Below are positions 61,435 through 64,000 of a stretch of DNA of 64,000 bases, piece after piece (the stretch's first letter is position 1; the number at the start of each line of letters is the position of its first letter). Source of the stretch: Cycas panzhihuaensis (Eukaryota > Cycadophyta); the NCBI GenBank assembly GCA_023213395.1, contig CM041465.1, positions 146,079,741 to 146,143,740 on the forward strand, given 5' to 3'. Under the pieces are notes generated by a model. It was not told the origin of the DNA. It did not search any database and worked only from the letters and a program-made list of their open reading frames with translations. The position numbers were made by a program, and so were the translations under genes.

Positions 61435-61910
61435 AAGACATAAAAACACAAGTTATACTCAATAATAGAATGGCATCGTAGAATGTATAAACATAACACT
61501 TTTAGAAAGAGCAAGGAGTATGCTTAGTGATTCATGTATGGAGTAAGACTTATGGATAGATGCAATTTAAACAACTTACTATCTGTTAAATAGATCATTA
61601 TTAGTTGCAATAGAATAAAAAATTCCTAAAGAGGTATGGACAAGACACCCATGTGATTATATAAATTTAAAAATATTTGGTTGTGATGCTTATGTTTTGA
61701 TTGATAAAAGTCAATGTACAAAATTAGACCTAAAATCTAGAAGATACATATTTGTTAGATATAGTGATAAGGATGGAGTTAAAGGATACAAGTTGTGGGA
61801 TCCTACTACTCATAAAATCATCATTAATTGAGATGTGGTATTTGATGAATCTCCCTTCTTGAAATCAGACGTTATAGAATATCAATATGTAAAGTTTAAA
61901 ATCTGACCAT
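61435..61910 (+). pseudogene. C6 integrase, C-terminal half (right of C7)
   Basis: WNGIVECINITLLERARSMLSDSCME (about 61468-61545; the catalytic Glu of the V-E block is present), then DYINLKIFGCDAYVLIDKSQCTKLDLKSRRYIFVRYSDKDGVKGYKLWDP (61660-61805) and DVVFDESPF. Continues 48200-48487. Confidence 0.88.
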
Positions 61911-62099
61911 CTTCAGAAGCAAGAAAAAAAGAAGAGTTTTCTGAAAATAAACTTGCAGGAGAAACATAAGAATATAAGGACAATCCTCAACCATATGTAA
62001 GAAGATCTACACGGGTCATGCATCCTCCTGAAAGGTACAACCTAACTATTTCTACTGCTTTGATATCTAATGATGGAGAACCTACATATTATTAGGAAG

Positions 62100-63095
62100 T
62101 AATGAATGATGTCTATAGTATAAGATGAATAAGGGCCATGCAAGAAGAAATAGATGTCTTAGAGAAGAATAACTCATGGGACCTGGTAGAACCTCTACAA
62201 GTTAGGAAAACTATTAGTTAAAGATGGGTCTACAAATGGAAAACATCTGTTGGTGGTAAAATTGAAAGATATAGGGAAAGATTAGTGGTAAAAGGTTTTA
62301 TACAAAAAGTAGGTATAGATTTCCATGAAATCTTTTCACCAGTTTTTAAGCTTATTTCTATTCAAGTTGTGTTAGCATTAGTGGTTTCACTTGATTTAGA
62401 GTTGGAGCAATTAGATGTTAAAATAACATTTACACATGGAGATTTAGAGGAGAAAAAATATATGGAATAGCCAAAAGGCTTTATATAGGATGGCAAGAAT
62501 AAATTTGTTTATAGGCTCAAGAAATCTTTATATGGCCTAAAACAATCACCCAAGCAATGGTATAGGAAGTTTGATCCCTTCATGAAGAGCTAAAATTAAA
62601 AAAAAAATGTATATGATTATTGTGTTTAGTTTAAAATCTTGGATAATGGCTTATTCATCATTTTAGTATTATTTGTTGATGACGTGCTTATGGCAAGCAA
62701 ACATATAGCAAAAATCCATAGGTTAAAGGCTCAAATAACTAGGATGTTTGATATGAAAGATTTTGGAGTAGTAAAATAAATCTTGGGTATGGAGATACAT
62801 AGAGATATGAAGAATGATAAGCTTTAGTTATCATAATAGAAATATGTGGAGAAGATATTAACTAGATTTGGTATAGGGAATGTGAAACTTATTAGTATCT
62901 CAGATGCTTCCCATTTCAAGCTTTCTTTAAGTTTGAGTCCTAGTTATGCAGAAGAAAAGGAATATGTATCTCATGTACCTTATGTTAGTGTAGTGGGAAG
63001 CTTAATATGTATGCCATGTATAAGACTTGATATTTCACATGTAGTTGATGTGACTAGCATATATATGGTAAATTTAGGTAAAGAACATTAGGTAG
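62100..63095 (+). pseudogene. C6 reverse transcriptase remnant
   Basis: AMQEEIDVLEKNNSWDLVEP (62136-62195), RWVYKWK, YRERLVVKGFIQKVGIDFHEIFSPVFKL (62270-62355), LDVKITFTHGDLEEKKYME (62411-62468; usual VKTAFLHGDLEE), [24 protein letters not shown] (62506-62575), LFVDDVLMASKH (62668-62703, DD intact), MFDMKDFGVVK, LGMEIHRD. Then SVVGSLICMPCIRLDISHVV (62986-63050). Stops at several expected Gln and Trp codons. Confidence 0.92.
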
Positions 63096-63600
63096 TAGTG
63101 AAATGGATGCTTAAGTATTTAAGGGGCACAAGTAACTATTACATCACTTTTAGTGATACAAGTAATTTGATTTGTGGATATGTGGATTTAGATTTTATAG
63201 GAGACTTGGATAAAAAAAGATTAACACTAGGTTATGTGTTTACTCTTGTAAATGGTCCAATTAGTTGGATGTCTAAAATGTAAAGTACAATTACTTTATC
63301 TACTACAGAAGTAGAGTATATTATTGTAGCACATGCTTATAAGAAAATAATTTAGTTGTAAGGTCTATTGGGTGAGCTTGAAAAGGAATAGGATAAGGTA
63401 AAGGTATTTTGTGATAGTCAAAATGTCATTTACTTGGCCAAGAATCTAACTTATCACAGTAGGATAAAGTACATTACACTTAAATATCATTTTGTAAGAC
63501 AAGTTATTGAAGCAGGTGGAGTAACACTTGAGAAGGTTTATACTAAGCAAAATTGTGTAGATATTTACTAAACCAATATTACTAGAGAAGATCAAATTGT
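63096..63600 (+). pseudogene. C6 RNase H remnant
   Basis: MKWMLKYLRGTSNYYITF (63098-63150), ICGYVDLDFIGDLDKKRLTLGYVFTLVNGPISWMS (63172-63277; the catalytic Asp of GYxDxDxxGD is kept), LSTTEVEYII (Glu present), then VFCDSQNVIYLAKN (63406-63448, third acidic position present), KYHFVRQVI. One of the better preserved copia RNase H domains here. Confidence 0.9.
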
Positions 63601-63681
63601 GTTTAGTTTTTCTTGGCTTACATGAAAGGTGATGAATGGTTCAAGGAAGGTATTAGGTAAAATTATTGTCAAGGTGAAGAT

Positions 63682-64000
63682 TGTTGGGTATATGATAATA
63701 ATGTGTAAGGAGACTAAAATTTTCACTTATTTCCTACGCAGTTTTTCCCACCACTTTTCTCGAGAGGATTTAAGTGGGATACCAACCCCTCTTGGTAGGG
63801 GGAGTGTAGGGGGAGCCATAACCGCACCCGCAAATGAGGGTTTAGGGGCAATAGCCCCTAAAGTAAAATTTTAGGATTCAAAACTTATCAAATAGTAAAG
63901 AGAATCAGGGAAGTTCATTAAAAACTCCTTAGATCCAACAATTGAGATTTTGTACCATCTTATGACACTTCATGTAACCCAAATTGGGTAATTTTTTTGC
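63682..64000 (+). repeat. C6 3' LTR, cut by the window edge
   Basis: Starts TGTTGGGTATATGATAATAATG after the purine-rich AAGGTGAAGA (63671-63680). Aligns with 46131-46455, including the G-rich core (63765-63855). Confidence 0.93.

Overview
This window reads as nuclear DNA of a land plant with a large, repeat-rich genome. It is AT-rich and I recognise no host gene, rRNA or tRNA gene. Almost all of it is retrotransposons: Ty1/copia LTR elements with initiator-Met-type primer sites, and two L1-type plant LINEs with a DUF4283/zinc-knuckle ORF1 and an ORF2 carrying a C-terminal RNase H. The depth of decay and of nesting would suit a gymnosperm or another slow-turnover large genome, but the species cannot be fixed from this sequence. 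Element names (O, C1-C7, N1, S, LINE-L, LINE-R) are my own.

Left block (1-19144). A LINE fragment (LINE-L, minus strand, 1-about 1880) abuts an old minus-strand LTR element O (about 1881-19144) in which I find no pol. O was split by two minus-strand copia elements. C1 is 3384-9968 with target duplication TCTTT, and holds a SINE-like insert in its leader. C2 is 10714-18325 with target duplication TATAA.

Middle block (20140-32094). C3 is a plus-strand copia element (20145-32089, target duplication ACACT). A complete minus-strand LINE (LINE-R, 22257-28953) sits in its protease/integrase junction, flanked by a roughly 20-bp duplication matching at 19 of 20 positions. LINE-R is the least decayed coding unit here. 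Its ORF1 and ORF2 overlap by ATGA, and its ORF1 carries a 65-residue tandem repeat.

Right block (34100-64000). C4 (minus, about 34104-38500) is a copia deletion derivative whose gag is joined directly to the integrase C-terminus. After about 2 kb of unassigned DNA with microsatellites, C5 (plus, from about 40626) is cut in its RT start by C6 (plus, 46131 to beyond the window). C6 is cut in its integrase by C7 (plus, 48488-61434, same family as C2). C7 is cut in its leader by N1 (minus, 50169-54947), an element with only a gag-like gene, and in its RT by a solo LTR of the C6 family (59131-59776). Four layers of insertion can therefore be read, and together the joins give an order of events.

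No element appears able to move: every pol is broken by stops and frameshifts, mostly where Gln, Trp or Arg codons are expected, as C-to-T decay of methylated DNA would produce. The items most worth a second look are N1 as a possible undescribed gag-only family, the repeat-bearing LINE ORF1, the stop codon shared by the C2 and C7 gag genes, the G-rich LTR core of the C6 family, and a perfect 22-bp hairpin inside O.
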